Shown here: positions 1 to 12,000 of the stretch, piece after piece
Layout: each line of letters opens with the position of its first letter
Position numbering within the stretch: position 1 is the stretch's first letter
Origin: Anas platyrhynchos
Lineage: Eukaryota > Chordata > Aves > Anseriformes > Anatidae
Reading direction: 5' to 3'
NCBI RefSeq assembly: GCF_047663525.1
Contig: NC_092592.1
Coordinates: 22,643,501-22,707,500 of the forward strand
Length of the DNA stretch: 64,000 bases
Position numbers and translations under genes: made by a program
Notes under the pieces: generated by a model
What the model was told of the DNA's origin: nothing
Database searches by the model: none
The model's input: the letters and a program-made list of their open reading frames with translations, nothing else

Positions 1-2305
1 GTGTTTCCAGTGTTTCCTCTTTCCTTATTATTTTTGTATTCCTTGGCTACCTAAGGAAGTTATGCCTTGCTAGCACCTGCCTGGGAATACAGGCTAGGCT
101 GGATATGATACCTTGCAGACTTGCTTGGGTCACGCTGAAACTAAAAAGTCATGGCAACAGGGGCATAGAGGGAGCAATAATATATATAAGATATAAGTAG
201 GTATATTTTGTAAAGCAGATTTTGGGGCTCTTTGGCTAAAGAAATTTTAGGAAAAGCCATGAGTTTCATGTGTCAGTTCAGAAAAGGGGACAAAGAGGTA
301 ACAACCCATGGCCAAAGTTGAAGGAGAAAGCTGAGAGTGCACTGACTTTAGACTGAGCAGTGCAGAGACCCAGTAGAAGAGCTTGCCTCAGCTTACAGAG
401 CTACAAAAGTCATGCAGGGTTTTCCAAGGAAGGTCTGTAGCAGTCAGACTCCTCTTGTAGTTGCAGCCCCTGGACTGGGCATCCGTATCCCCTTGGTGCC
501 TCAGACTATCCCCTGTCTGCTCAGTGAACTCTTGCTATCCCACTTGGTGTGATAAAAGAAACTGCTAAAATGGGAGGCTGCTGAGTGCTGCCTCTATTCA
601 AATCTCTAATGAGCTCCTCCTTGTAGTTCTAGGTTTAATTAGTTTTCATTGCAATATTAATGATCCAAACAAACCATTTTAACTTTCCTGTTGCACAGCT
701 GGAATCTTCTTATTTAGCATTCTGCTCTATAAGGGAATCGCACCAACTTCCTTTCCCCTCCCCCATTTGTCCCATTAATATGCATTAAAATCACAATCTC
801 ATTGGCAAAGAGTTTCAGACCTGCTATAAAACTCTAATAATTTCTAAGAATGGCAGGGTTGAACGAATCACAAAGTCTCATCTAAATAATAGAAAGATAG
901 ATTTCTCCCAGAGTTTGATGGCAGTGATGATTAATACTTCATTTATTTATTTACAGTGTATCAGCATTTACAAAAATGTGCTCACTCCTCTGAGCACACA
1001 TACAATCTCTCTTGAACTGCATGGTATTACAGCAGAAATGTATAATCTGTTAGACTTCAACAGCATCTTTCTCTCTCTCTCTTTTTTTCCCCTATGAGGA
1101 CAGTTTATCCTGCCCTTTCAAGCATAGATCCAAAGACTGCCTATCTCAGTCTTCTACCACAACATAATAGGTTCATCTCACATTTCCCTCAGAAATGCAC
1201 GATAGGGAAGACTTAGAGGAGAATCTTTTCATCACTTTCTGGTGTGTTTCAGCTTCTGGACTCAGTGTGATTTGCAAAGACTGAAATAAATCAGGTTGTG
1301 TATAATTTGGGGATCTTCATGCTGAAGGATGCTAGAGAGGAGTTGGCTCTCCTGCTCTGAAGGATGGACACAGAGTCATTGCCAGCACCTTCTTCCTGAG
1401 CTGTAGAAATCCTGGGAACATTGTTAGCAAGGAACCTCTGGAGTCTCTTGACCAACTTTCTGCTCAGAGCCAGTCTATGGCTGACATGAGATCTGGTCCA
1501 TTTTGGCTTTATGTTATTTAGAGCTGGAGGATTTCTAGGAGCTTGAGGAGTTGTGCTCTGCAGATAGACTTTCAGTGACTGGATAAAAGGGTTTTCCTGG
1601 CCATACTGTACAAGCAGAGGTCACAATACAGCTCTGAAGGTGCCAAAGAAATTTAGCACCACTTTCAGAGATTCATTTTCATTGGGACTTACACTCCTAA
1701 GTGTTCACATTGTTTTTGAAAATAAGACTTTAGAGTGTGAGCATTAAGATTAATGGATGAGGTCTGATAGTGTGTTTGGGCACTGCCTGCAAGGTCTAAG
1801 TTCAAGAGAGCAATGAGTGACTTGATTGCAGAGTGCCAGCCCCATGGCCCAGGCACTGGAGAGCTGGAAGTGCCTTCTGAAGAGGTCTGGCTCTGGGAGC
1901 CTGACGTAGGCAGCCTTTCCTCGTGCATCATCCCCAACTCACCCTTTCTCAAAGGGCATGTTCTTACAAAGCTTTTTCCCTTATGTTGCCAGCCAGCCAG
2001 ATGTGAGCTACATATATATTGCTATGCCTAAATCACAGACACCACAGACAAAAGCAGTTCAGTAAGTGCAGGAATGGAGCTGCATCAGCAAGCTCTCTCC
2101 CAGCTGCTGTTGGTGTTGGGAGAATCACCTGGGGGATAGATTGGATACCAAGGCTTGTGACTTCACTCAGTTTTCCCACGGCTCTCTCCAGGTATGTAGA
2201 ATTGTAAAAATGAAAATCTCTTCCTCCATCTATCCATATTTAGTTGGTTTCTTTTGTTTCTTTGTTTTTTTTTTACTATTTACCTAGCAGGATGAATAGA
2301 GTGGG
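1..2305. other. Non-coding DNA, far upstream of CEFIP
   Basis: No open frame here has recognisable protein similarity, and no RNA gene was recognised. Positions 610-860 are AT-rich with homeodomain and POU-type motifs, including TTTAATTAG near 635 and a CATTAATATGCATTAA stretch near 773-788. That part may be a conserved non-coding element. The rest has no structure I can name. Confidence 0.6.
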
Positions 2306-2334
2306 TAGGTATCCTGGCTTGTATCAGAAACAGC

Positions 2335-2826
2335 GTGACCAGCAGGGCTAAGGAGGTAATCGTCCCCCTGTACTCGGCTCTGGTGAGGCCGCACCTCGAG
2401 TACTGTGTTCAGTTTTGGGCCCCTCGCTACAAGAAGGACATCGAGGTGCTTGAGCGAGTCCAAAGAAGGGTGACGAAGCTGGTGAGGGTCCTGGAGAACA
2501 AGTCCTGTGAGGAGCGGCTGAAGGAGCTGGGCTTGTTCAGCCTGAAGAAGAGGAGGCTCAGGGGCGACCTTATCGCTCTCTACAGATACCTTAAAGGAGG
2601 CTGTAGAGAGGTGGGGGTTGGCCTGTTCTCTCACGTGCCTGGTGACAGGACGAGGGGGAACGGGCTAAAGTTGTGCCAGGGAAGTTTTAGGTTAGATGTT
2701 AGGAAGAGCTTCTTTACTGAAAGGGTTGTGAGGCATTGGAACAGGCTGCCCAGGGAGGTGGTGGAGTCACCATCCCTGGAAGTCTTCAAAAGCCGTTTAG
2801 ATGTAGAGCTTAGGGATATGGTTTAG
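2335..2826 (+). pseudogene. CR1 ORF2 C-terminal fragment
   Basis: This 163-codon open frame is the region after the reverse transcriptase catalytic domain of CR1 ORF2. It is recognisable from [15 protein letters not shown], then [18 protein letters not shown], and a C-terminal RDMV followed by a stop. The endonuclease and reverse transcriptase catalytic parts are missing, so the fragment cannot encode an active element. The first ATG is only where the open frame happens to contain a methionine, not a true start. The unbroken frame suggests a fairly recent insertion. Confidence 0.9.
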
Positions 2827-2891
2827 TGGGGACTGTTAGCGTTAGGTCAGAGGTTGGACTCGATGATCTTGAGGTCTCTTCCAACCTAGAA

Positions 2892-2922
2892 ATTCTGTGA
2901 TTCTGTGATTCTGTGATTCTGT
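2892..2922 (+). repeat. CR1 3'-terminal octamer microsatellite
   Basis: About four head-to-tail copies of ATTCTGTG end the CR1 element. CR1 elements end in such a short repeat instead of a poly(A) tail, and it is thought to be used when reverse transcription is primed. It fixes the strand and 3' boundary of the insertion. Confidence 0.9.
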
Positions 2923-2930
2923 ATCTTGTC

Positions 2931-2972
2931 TGATGGGATTCATGAGCCATTTGATGGGATTCATGAGCCATT
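2931..2972 (+). repeat. 21-bp tandem duplication
   Basis: A 21-base unit beginning TGATGGGATTCATGAGCC occurs twice in direct tandem with no mismatch. It starts eight bases after the CR1 tail. It could be a local replication-slippage duplication, possibly associated with the insertion event. Confidence 0.9.
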
Positions 2973-3019
2973 TTTTTTAGCTTTTGAGATTTCACAAGGG
3001 AAAGACCTCAATCTGTGGA

Positions 3020-3050
3020 GTTTGTTTGTTTGTTTGTTTGTTTGTTTTTT
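3020..3050 (+). repeat. (GTTT)n microsatellite
   Basis: About seven copies of GTTT end in a T-run. This is an ordinary simple repeat just downstream of the CR1 insertion. Confidence 0.95.
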
Positions 3051-6000
3051 CCAGAAAACTTCTTTGCAGCAGAAGTTCCTTGAAGGTTTGTATTGGTGAG
3101 ATGACTTTGGTAGTGCTTTTGTGCTGGTTTCATGGCCGTGAGTTTGTCATTCATTTGTTGTGCCGGATTATAGCTGTGAGCAGTAACCTACCAAAGCATG
3201 CTGTCAATAGGATGAAATGTATTTGTTCAAAATACTCCTGCTGGGCAGTTATAGGTCACTAGCTTGTTTGCTCCCACGTGGGGAAAAGCAAGAGCACATG
3301 GTACCCCTTCAGAAATTTTGGAAGAGTAGAAGAGGAAGAGAAGGGGACGAGGGAAGGAAGGATGCTGTCTTCTTGCTTTGCTGCTAAAAGTGGAGATAAG
3401 ACTCACATGAAGTGAGACACAGTGTGTCACAGTGTGACAAGGCTTAGATCTCCCTACAAGCGGTAGCAGGGTTATGCAGCTTTCACCACAGGTGCGTGTG
3501 CTGTGATGGAGGCCTCTTTCCCCGGTCTGGAAGTACAGCTCATTACCAGGCCACATCCCAGTGGTTTTCCTGAGCTGGGAACAGGCACCATCAAGAAAGG
3601 AAAATAATAGCAATAGGAATATAACTACCCCGAGGTTTCATGCAGCCAGAGTTCCCTATAATGTCTTGCCAGAGCTGACAAGACCAGTATCACACCATGG
3701 AAATGAGCAGTTTAGACATTTGCTACTGCAAATGAAACCGTTGTTTAATATTAAAAATCTTACTATGTTCTCTTAGCACTTCCAGCTGGCCACAGCTTAC
3801 CAGATATATATCTGCTTTACTCAGCTTTCTTTCCCTATCAGTAAATATCTGTCTCCACCTCTGGAAACTGACTGGTGCCTCCCTACATCTCAAGTTAAAT
3901 GGTTCACCAAAGCCAACATGTGCAGTGAATGTGCCCCTTAGCTAAAACTGAACCCAGAGCACTTTAGCTTCCACTGGAATTCATGGTTAAGCATGCCAGA
4001 AAGGTTTTGAATGATAAGAATATGTCCATTCAGGTCAGTGTGGCTTATCTTAAGTGAATTTAACATCACTCATTTCACAGGAATTTAAGCTAACACCATA
4101 TTTTACACCATATTTGTTGTGAACTACAGCAATCAGCCATGCCATGGCTAGTTAGCAATGTCCAGCTGATGGCTGGTGGTGGTCATAAACTTGTAACGCA
4201 GTCTGTCAGAGGAGGACATCTGACTGGAAGCTTAGTGTGGTATACAACGGTTCGTGGTGGACAACTGAACTAAATCAAACAATATGCGAAGTTTTAGGCA
4301 GTATAACTTACAGCTGAGGGCTGAGATCCTACAACATATAGGTTACCACATATTACTGCTTATTTACTCAGAGTTCTCTTAGGTCTGCCAACATAATTAT
4401 ATGTGGTTTCTTCCTAGCCCAGTTCCATCAGAAAGACGCAGTTTAGTTTAAGCTCTTACTAGGAAGACTTTCATTCTGTGCTGTTTCTACAGAGTCAGGC
4501 TGGGAAATACAAAGATCCAGAGTGGGAAGATGGGGCAGGAAGATTAAGCCAGAAAACTGCTGGGCACTAACCTCCTGACTGGCTTGGCAGCAATCGTCAC
4601 AGCATGTGTAATTGCAGCTTCAGAGTGACCTGCTTTGCTCTTGCTTTGTCAGTCCCCTAGCCAAAATTGTGCTGTCAAGCTAAAATCAAAGTAACTATAC
4701 CAAGGGATGGATCTGAATTAACAAAATTGTTTTCTAAATTGATTTAAATTGGTGTTCAAACTGTGTGCGCAGCTTCCTTCAGTGACAGAAGTATGATTTT
4801 ACCTCTTCCTATTCCTGGTGGCTCTTCAGAGCTGAACCACCTGAGAGGGAACAAGCTTGTATCTCCTCATAGCTGGGCATTTACACTAAAACTGAGCCAA
4901 CTTTTCATAACAAAAGCCTAATTGTCAGTGATGTTTCAATTAAGAGCCTTGGGTGACTTTCTGCTCCCAGACTAAATCACATGGCACGTAGAGAAACATC
5001 ATTTTATCTCATAACAGAGCACATCTTTCTTTGCTGGCTCAGGGCATTTGGCACTGGCAGTGTCTCTTTAAAACACAAGATTTTAGGAAAAGCAGATGCA
5101 TCCTTATATTTCTATTTGCTTGGCATTTTGAACTTTTGTAATGTAGCCAACTTCATTTTTTTCTTCTGCAGCTGTGAACGTCAACTACTTACATATTTTG
5201 GGGGAGTGTGGTGTGACTGCCTTGTGCTGAAACCATTCAACTTCACTGTCCTCTCTTTAAATGAAAGAATCATTTCTTGTGCTAAAAGAAATGTGAAAAA
5301 ATTTGTGTTGTGGGGATAAAACAATGCATCTGCATTAAACACTGAACCTTATGTCTCTCAATAGAAGCACTAGGACCAGCAAGCTTGCCATAGATTTGAA
5401 TACACTGAAAAATAAAAACCCAAATACTTACCTGTGATTTCAGCAAGTCCAATTTCCAGTGATGAATGGCACTGCAAGTACAAGGTGCATTTATAGTTTG
5501 TAAATAATAATTATACTAAAGGCATAAGGTTGATTGACTTTTTTTTCTGGTATTGAAATCTTGTCTCAAAACCTTTAGCCATTTGACTTGTGATTGAAAG
5601 CTGGGTGGTGCAGTGTTTCCACATTGAAACTCAGTGCAGGGAAAGGCTGGGAGCTGTCAATTATTTGAGCTAATTATTAAGAGCTAATGGAAGCATTAAA
5701 AATGTAGCAGCTTACTGGGGAGAAAGCAGGGTGGGTGGGGAACGCATGTTACTAGCATCCGCTGCAACTGGACTGTAAGTGGTCTCCACACATTCATGAA
5801 TGATGGCTGACCTCCACTCTGCTAGGGCACATGTGTGCATGTCCATCATGACAACACACTCTGAACTTACTGCATGAGAGGCTCTTGGGAACATAACCCC
5901 TGTATCTGTCTCCAAATATAGCTCTGCTGGTCTGCAATATAAGGCAGTAGGGAGAGCTGCTGGATTGAGGAGCCATTTGGAAACTGCACTGCAGTGATAT

Positions 6001-9000
6001 CCACCAAGATCTCTGTGCCTGGTTGGTGACCTTCTTTGCTAAGAGGCAAATGTCTGCAGCTTGTAAGAGAAAAAGATGCCTCTGAATGCCTTTCCACTTT
6101 TAAAGGCTCCCCAGTGCCGGCTCAGCAGAGCAAGTGAAACCCATGGCAGTGCTTACTGTACTTGTACTGTATGAATGTATGCAGCCATACATCTGGACAG
6201 AGAAGCATGCCCTGAGCAGGGGGCTGGGAATTATTCCTGGAACTGCCTCTGACTTAGAGTTAGAGCCTTGACCTGAGCCAAACCACTAACTAGGAACTGT
6301 TTCAAAGCCAATTCCTATGAAAAACAAGGCCAGTAACCCCTCTCTGTCTTGGTGTCCACCCTTGTGTAACTGCTTTGTAAAAAAGGACTACATAACAACC
6401 CACAAGGGATTGGGAAAGACTCATTTATTTGTATTTAAAGCACATCAGGATCCTTGGAGGAAAGTTCCTTATTAGAGCAATAATGAATTACAATAATAGC
6501 AACAATTCAATTATCATTGTGAAATTGCAGGGATTTGGTCAATATCACTTGACTACAGTTTTGTTTGTCCTGCAGATTACAACAAAGAACAAATCATCCT
6601 AAGTATTTTTTGAACATGGAGGATGAAAATGATATATTGCTATCTTTTAAAAGGAAATTAAAACTTTAACTCTAAGGTGTGTGTAATAAAATGGCACTTT
6701 AATTCTCTAGCGTGCCATGAAGGCTTCTTCTGTTAATTTATTCTTTTCTTTTCTTTTTTTTGTGCTTCATGTAATATTCTGAAGTTATTAATGTGGCAAT
6801 ATATTTGACCACAAAAACCTGCCTTCTGGTGTTGTTAAGACTGTGAATTAACTCCACAAATGGAAGGCATTTCTGAGTGCAGGGCAAACAGATCACGCTT
6901 TGAAAAAAAATGATTAGCAACATGACAGACGTGCAAGGACTTCTAGGGAAACGTTTTCCCAGGTGTCTTGCTGTGATGTGTAGGCTTAGGTCCCATGAGC
7001 TCATGGAAGTCCAGAGGTCAGGAGCATGTCTCCACAGTGATGTGTGGTGCACGCACCTGTGAAAATCCCCACCTGAGCTGCTGCAGCCCCTGGGACATAG
7101 CCACTCAGCAGAGCTGGTGTCCTGTGAACAGCACTGCCACTGGCATGCTTGGATGCTGTCCTGTGCCACAGCAAGTGTGCCAGGCACCAGGTGAAGGTCC
7201 CTGCTGCATACTCCATAGCACACCACACACCAACAGAACTCATTTGGTAAGATGTCATCTCAGCCCTTAAATGACTTGGATGATACCTGTCTTAGCTGGA
7301 TAACCCAAAATCCAACAGCAAGGCATTCAGTGAGATTGGATTCAGTTCAGTGCAAACACCCTAACTCTACGCACACCCCCAGTACTAAGATGTGGATCTA
7401 GAAATGCCCCATCAAATTCATCTTGTACCTATGAGTTAAGTCATCAAAGACTGACTGATTGATGCTCTTTGCAGTGCTTGTAGCATCAAGCCCTGAACTC
7501 ACCAATGCTACCCTAGGTTGCAGGTACCTAAAAATAACTTTCCTCATCTGTGCTTAAGCACTTGTAGGCCACATCCTGCACCAATGGTACTGTTTCCACT
7601 GAATGCAAATTAATGGGCACAGGTTCAGTCTTTATCTGTGCGTCTTTGGCAGCGCATAGCTAATTCGTTGGAAAAAGACACTGTTTTTTATTTATTAGTG
7701 CTAGTTGCCAGGATTAATATCAGGCACTGGGAATGTGTGCAGTTAAGGAGATCATGGACAAGCTAAAGTGGGTGGGAATATACATTCCGCACATGGTGTC
7801 AGGAGTTACTGAGGCCTTGACTTTGCTGTGGCTGCAGCACAGGCTCCTCGGGTAGCCTGGAGACACTGTCTTGGCAGAGAGCTAAGAGCAGCAGGGGTTT
7901 CAAAGATGCTTTGCTGAAGTGCACTGCTGGTGTATTGCTGTGTTAGCTTTGATATCAGTCTCTCTGTGTTGGTAGGCTAGACTCATGCCTCCAAAACGTC
8001 TGCCTCATGCTCAGCAGTCAGAAAGGCAAACAGAAGACTGGGAAAATGATCAAGAATCGTATTGTGTCGCCACATAAATCCATGATGAATCCATGTCTGT
8101 GATAATTGCTGTCATCTCAATAAGGATGTAAGAGGAGATGAGACAAGGTACAGAGAGCAGAAGTGGAGAAGTACAGAATATCTTTTTTCATGAGAAGAAA
8201 TTAAGTAAGTAGGACTTGGCAGCCTAGAAGAAAGACAACTGACAGGGTGAATTTTTACTGTTTCTCATGATCTAGGAACTACAAGCCATGCAGTGAATAC
8301 CAGTGGAAAGATAATTCTTTATCTTCGGCTAACCTGCTGAGGCACGTCCTGATAGATGCCAGACTCCTTTGAGAAAGGTTGGGCTGAACCACTGCACCTG
8401 CACCCACCCCATTTGGTGACTGCAAAATATATCTGGCTCTTTGGTAGTGTCTGCATACATGGTTTCCCTCCTGGCATTTCCACTAAGCAGCAGATGTCTA
8501 GCTCTGGGTGGGCCGGATTCCTGTCCTTAGTAGTATTAATCAAAGATCTCCTATCTAGTAACGTTTCCCAGAAGCCAAACTGCTAATGGCCATGTCTCAT
8601 GGCTATTGATTTCTCCCCGTTTCCAGGCCTTGTTGGTCAGACTGTTGGCTCCTGGTTGCTGTGTGAGCCTCTGCCTGACCTCTTTGCTCCCTGGTGCTTG
8701 GCACAAGCAGGAGAGGTTGGCTGGCAGATTGTACAGCCCCAGCCCTTTGTTAAATTTCCTCTGGAGAAGAATGAGGTGCAATTAAGGCCAATTCTTCATT
8801 AGGAGGAATGAAGAGCTGAACCGTAACCACTCAGCCCCCTCACAGCATCCAAACAGAGCTTGGAAAGTGGGGCCAGGCCTCTGCCACCCTTGCCTCCGTC
8901 CTCCAGCCCCTGTGCTCAGCAGACTGAGAGCCAAGGACATGTACCCTCTCCAGGGCTGTCAACCGACCAGTGACAGGAAGCAGGTCTAAAGGCTCATTTA

Positions 9001-12000
9001 ACTGCAAAACAGCACCTGTCTTTTTAGGCGAGAGCAGGCTTTGCTTGTCAACCCTGTCAGCAGCACGGGCCTTGCCTGGAGGCACCCGATTGTGTCAGAG
9101 GGGTCACACTGAGCACTGCGACACGCAGCACTGGCTGGCATGGGGGCAGGAGGCTGTCGGCACGTTTTCTCTGCAAGGACAGCGGGGTACGTATCTCTTC
9201 TGCTCATCTTTCTGGGTAAAACACTGCTTCCTGCCTGATTCTGAAGTGAGATATCACGTCCTTTGGTTGTGTGAAGTTACTGCTAACCAGAGGTAGTGAT
9301 CTGTCTTGTCCACCTTCTCTATTCCTTTTTTTTAGCTTAGCTCCAAACTAATTGCACTGCAGTGGTCAGGATCAACACTTCTGTGTGAAAGCAAAAGTTG
9401 ATGGCAAAGGCAGACGGAGGTACAATGCTTGCCCTGCGCTCGCAGGTGTCCGGGCAGGTGAAGGCTCACTGTGGCTTGCTGAGGAGGCTGAAATGAAGGA
9501 ACCTAGAAGAGAATGCCTAACTGATTAATTCAGTATCCTTCTTCCAAGCCTGTATAATCTTAATATGTTCATATTTCCTGGCAGAGAGAATTTGCTAGGA
9601 GCCAACAGAAACAGGTTCAGACCTGCAAAGTTTAGAAGCCAAAAAAACAATGCCTGTTGCTCTTTTGTTGCTCTTAGTTTTTCCCTTTCCTTGTTTTTGT
9701 AACACTTTCCCAGTGTCCCCGCTCCCTTTATATCTCCTCTCCTCTCCTCTTGTGCACCTTTCATTTGTATTTCTTTGCTCTGGAGAGTGCTGGGTCGCAG
9801 TTCCCTTGCTGGGGGCCCAAGGCCCTGCCACCTCTCTTTAGGTGTCTCAGTTCCAGGTTTGAGGAGGACCTGGCGCCTTGAGACTGTGATTCCTCCTGCA
9901 GGAAGAAAGACATTTCAGACCTCCTAGAGGTGTCTGTCAGCCTCCACTGTTGAGAAAGAAAGCCTAAATGGGCAGTGTAAAAGTGTGAAAGGCCAGGGCT
10001 GAACATGATGAATTTCATATGCTGAATTTCTTCTTGCTTTTACAGGATGTTTTGTGCTAGAGCATTTTCTCTCCTTCATATCACCAATTGTGAACCATCC
10101 GCACATTCAAATGCTGAAACAAGTGTTCTTGAGCGTCTCTGTCCCCTAGGGGTGAAATGCTGCAGTCCTGCCCCTCTTCCAGTAATAATAATACTAATAT
10201 ATTCTATTTATAGAGCTTCAAAGTTTCCCAAAGAGCCACCTTTGGGAAGGAATGTACCACCAGTTAGATAGTGCACAGCAACCCTAGACAACATCTTAAG
10301 ACAGATGAATGTATCCAGTTGAAGCTGAACATGAGATTTCATTTGGCAGAAGATAATTGCAAAAGTTATTAATTATTATTTTTGTTGTTTATGCAACTCT
10401 AGACTCAAGAGCAATAGGCACTTTCTAAATACTACCAGTAGGTAGACAAAAGCACAAAGGCATTATGATCATACCATAGTAATTTGCAGAAGGCAGAATG
10501 TGCTAATAAAAATCCTCCCCTGGAGGTTTTCCCATCTAAGACTCAGCATAATCTGATGAATAGTCCATAATGCTGGAAGAGGAGAGAGATGGCTTTTCTA
10601 TAGGTTCCCAGTGTAACCTCGAGCATATAGTTTAGTTGTTCTGAATCTAAAAACAGGTCTATACAAACATGTCATAGCTGTTAAATTAAAGATGAGAAAA
10701 TCATTCTGATACAAGCATGTGATATGAATCTCTATGTGTTTTGCAGAGTGGTTTAATTGAAATTAACAGTTGTTGGGTTTGGTATTTTTGTTTTGTTTTG
10801 TCTTAAGCTACAGGGCCAGGCAGGTGTACACAGAACCTGGATTTAAAGATCATCTACACTAAGTGCAAAATTAGGCACTTGCTTACTCTGAAGACCCCTG
10901 AGACACTTGATGTCTATTGTTAAAATCTCATGAATGAAGAAGAGATTTTACAAACCAATGTGACTCACACAGAGAACATAAGAACTGCATGGTTACAGCT
11001 AAAATATCTTGTGGAAACAGCTGAAGCATCTTGTGAGTCTGCAGATGTTTTTAATATAGGCAACTATGATAATTTAGTGACTATCATGTTTGGTATTGAT
11101 GCCAACATAAATGGCATCTCAGTTCTATCTACACAACCATTTTATTGCTTTCTTCTTGTCTTCTGGTTTTAAATTACCAACGTGGAACTTTTGTATTTGT
11201 TTGTTCAATTGTTTTCCTTTAAGTTTGCACGCTTTTTGAATTTGGCTGGAGAAAGACTAGCCCAAGGTCTTATTAGCATCCCTTCTGTGAGAACAGCACA
11301 AGCTCCATCTTTAAAGCAATAAGAATATAGGGCCTGTTCCAGCTCCCACCCAGGTCTCTAGAAGGGTTTCTCTTCATTGGAGCTGGCTCAGCTGTATACA
11401 CCAGGCTGCTTCTGTACTCAATATCAATTTCCAAAATATTCAGGTTCAGCATGTCAAATAAGCTGAAATGTCTGGGGAGCTGTTCTCCTTCAGCAGGGTC
11501 AGAATATTGAAATCAATGGGTTTGTGATCCCAAATGGCATGGACACTTGGAAATGTCATCAATGGAGACATCAAACTTTACCTCTTCACTCTGGCCTGCC
11601 TGCATACACAGCCATTCTGCTAATGGCTTGGAGATACACCCTGGATCTGAAAATTACTGGCGTATTTCGAAACAGCAATACTTTCTTGCAATAAAAATGC
11701 ACTTTGAGCTTGCAGTGCTTAAATGCTTCAGTCTGTGCTTCACTTTGTGTGTAAACATTTCTGCTGAAATCAATGAGGATATCTGTATGAGTGAAGATAT
11801 GGATTTGCTTACAGCCCTGGTTCTGCAAACATGTTTAGTTTTGTTCCTAAGAACAGGGCCCCTGGTCTCTGCAGGAAGATAATTAATCACATACATGTTT
11901 GCAGGATTAGAACTTTCACCAGTAACCATTTTATTAATCTTTTTGCTGAAATTACCTTCGTAAAATTTAAAGGAAACCATTTGTGACTTTTTTTTTTTTT

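Larger units (their letters stand above)
2306..2923 (+). mobile_element. CR1 non-LTR retrotransposon, 5'-truncated copy
   Basis: This is the 3' end of a CR1 LINE, the dominant bird retrotransposon. It covers the C-terminal part of ORF2, a short 3'UTR (TTGGACTCGATGATCTTGAG near 2853-2872) and the 3'-terminal ATTCTGTG octamer repeated about four times at 2892-2922. Typical avian CR1 copies are 5'-truncated like this one. It is much better preserved than the second copy near 39530, because its reading frame is unbroken to the natural ORF2 stop. The exact 5' break is uncertain by tens of bases, and I see no clear target-site duplication, as expected for CR1. Confidence 0.95.

Noticed and set aside
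2335-2826. The CR1 open frame as a functional host gene
   Set aside because: It is only the tail of CR1 ORF2 without catalytic domains, and it is flanked by the CR1 3'UTR and tail repeat.
6738-7226. A 162-codon - strand open frame ending in a lysine-rich tail
   Set aside because: The tail comes from a TTTC-rich stretch and the rest is random and Cys-rich, with no family similarity I can name.
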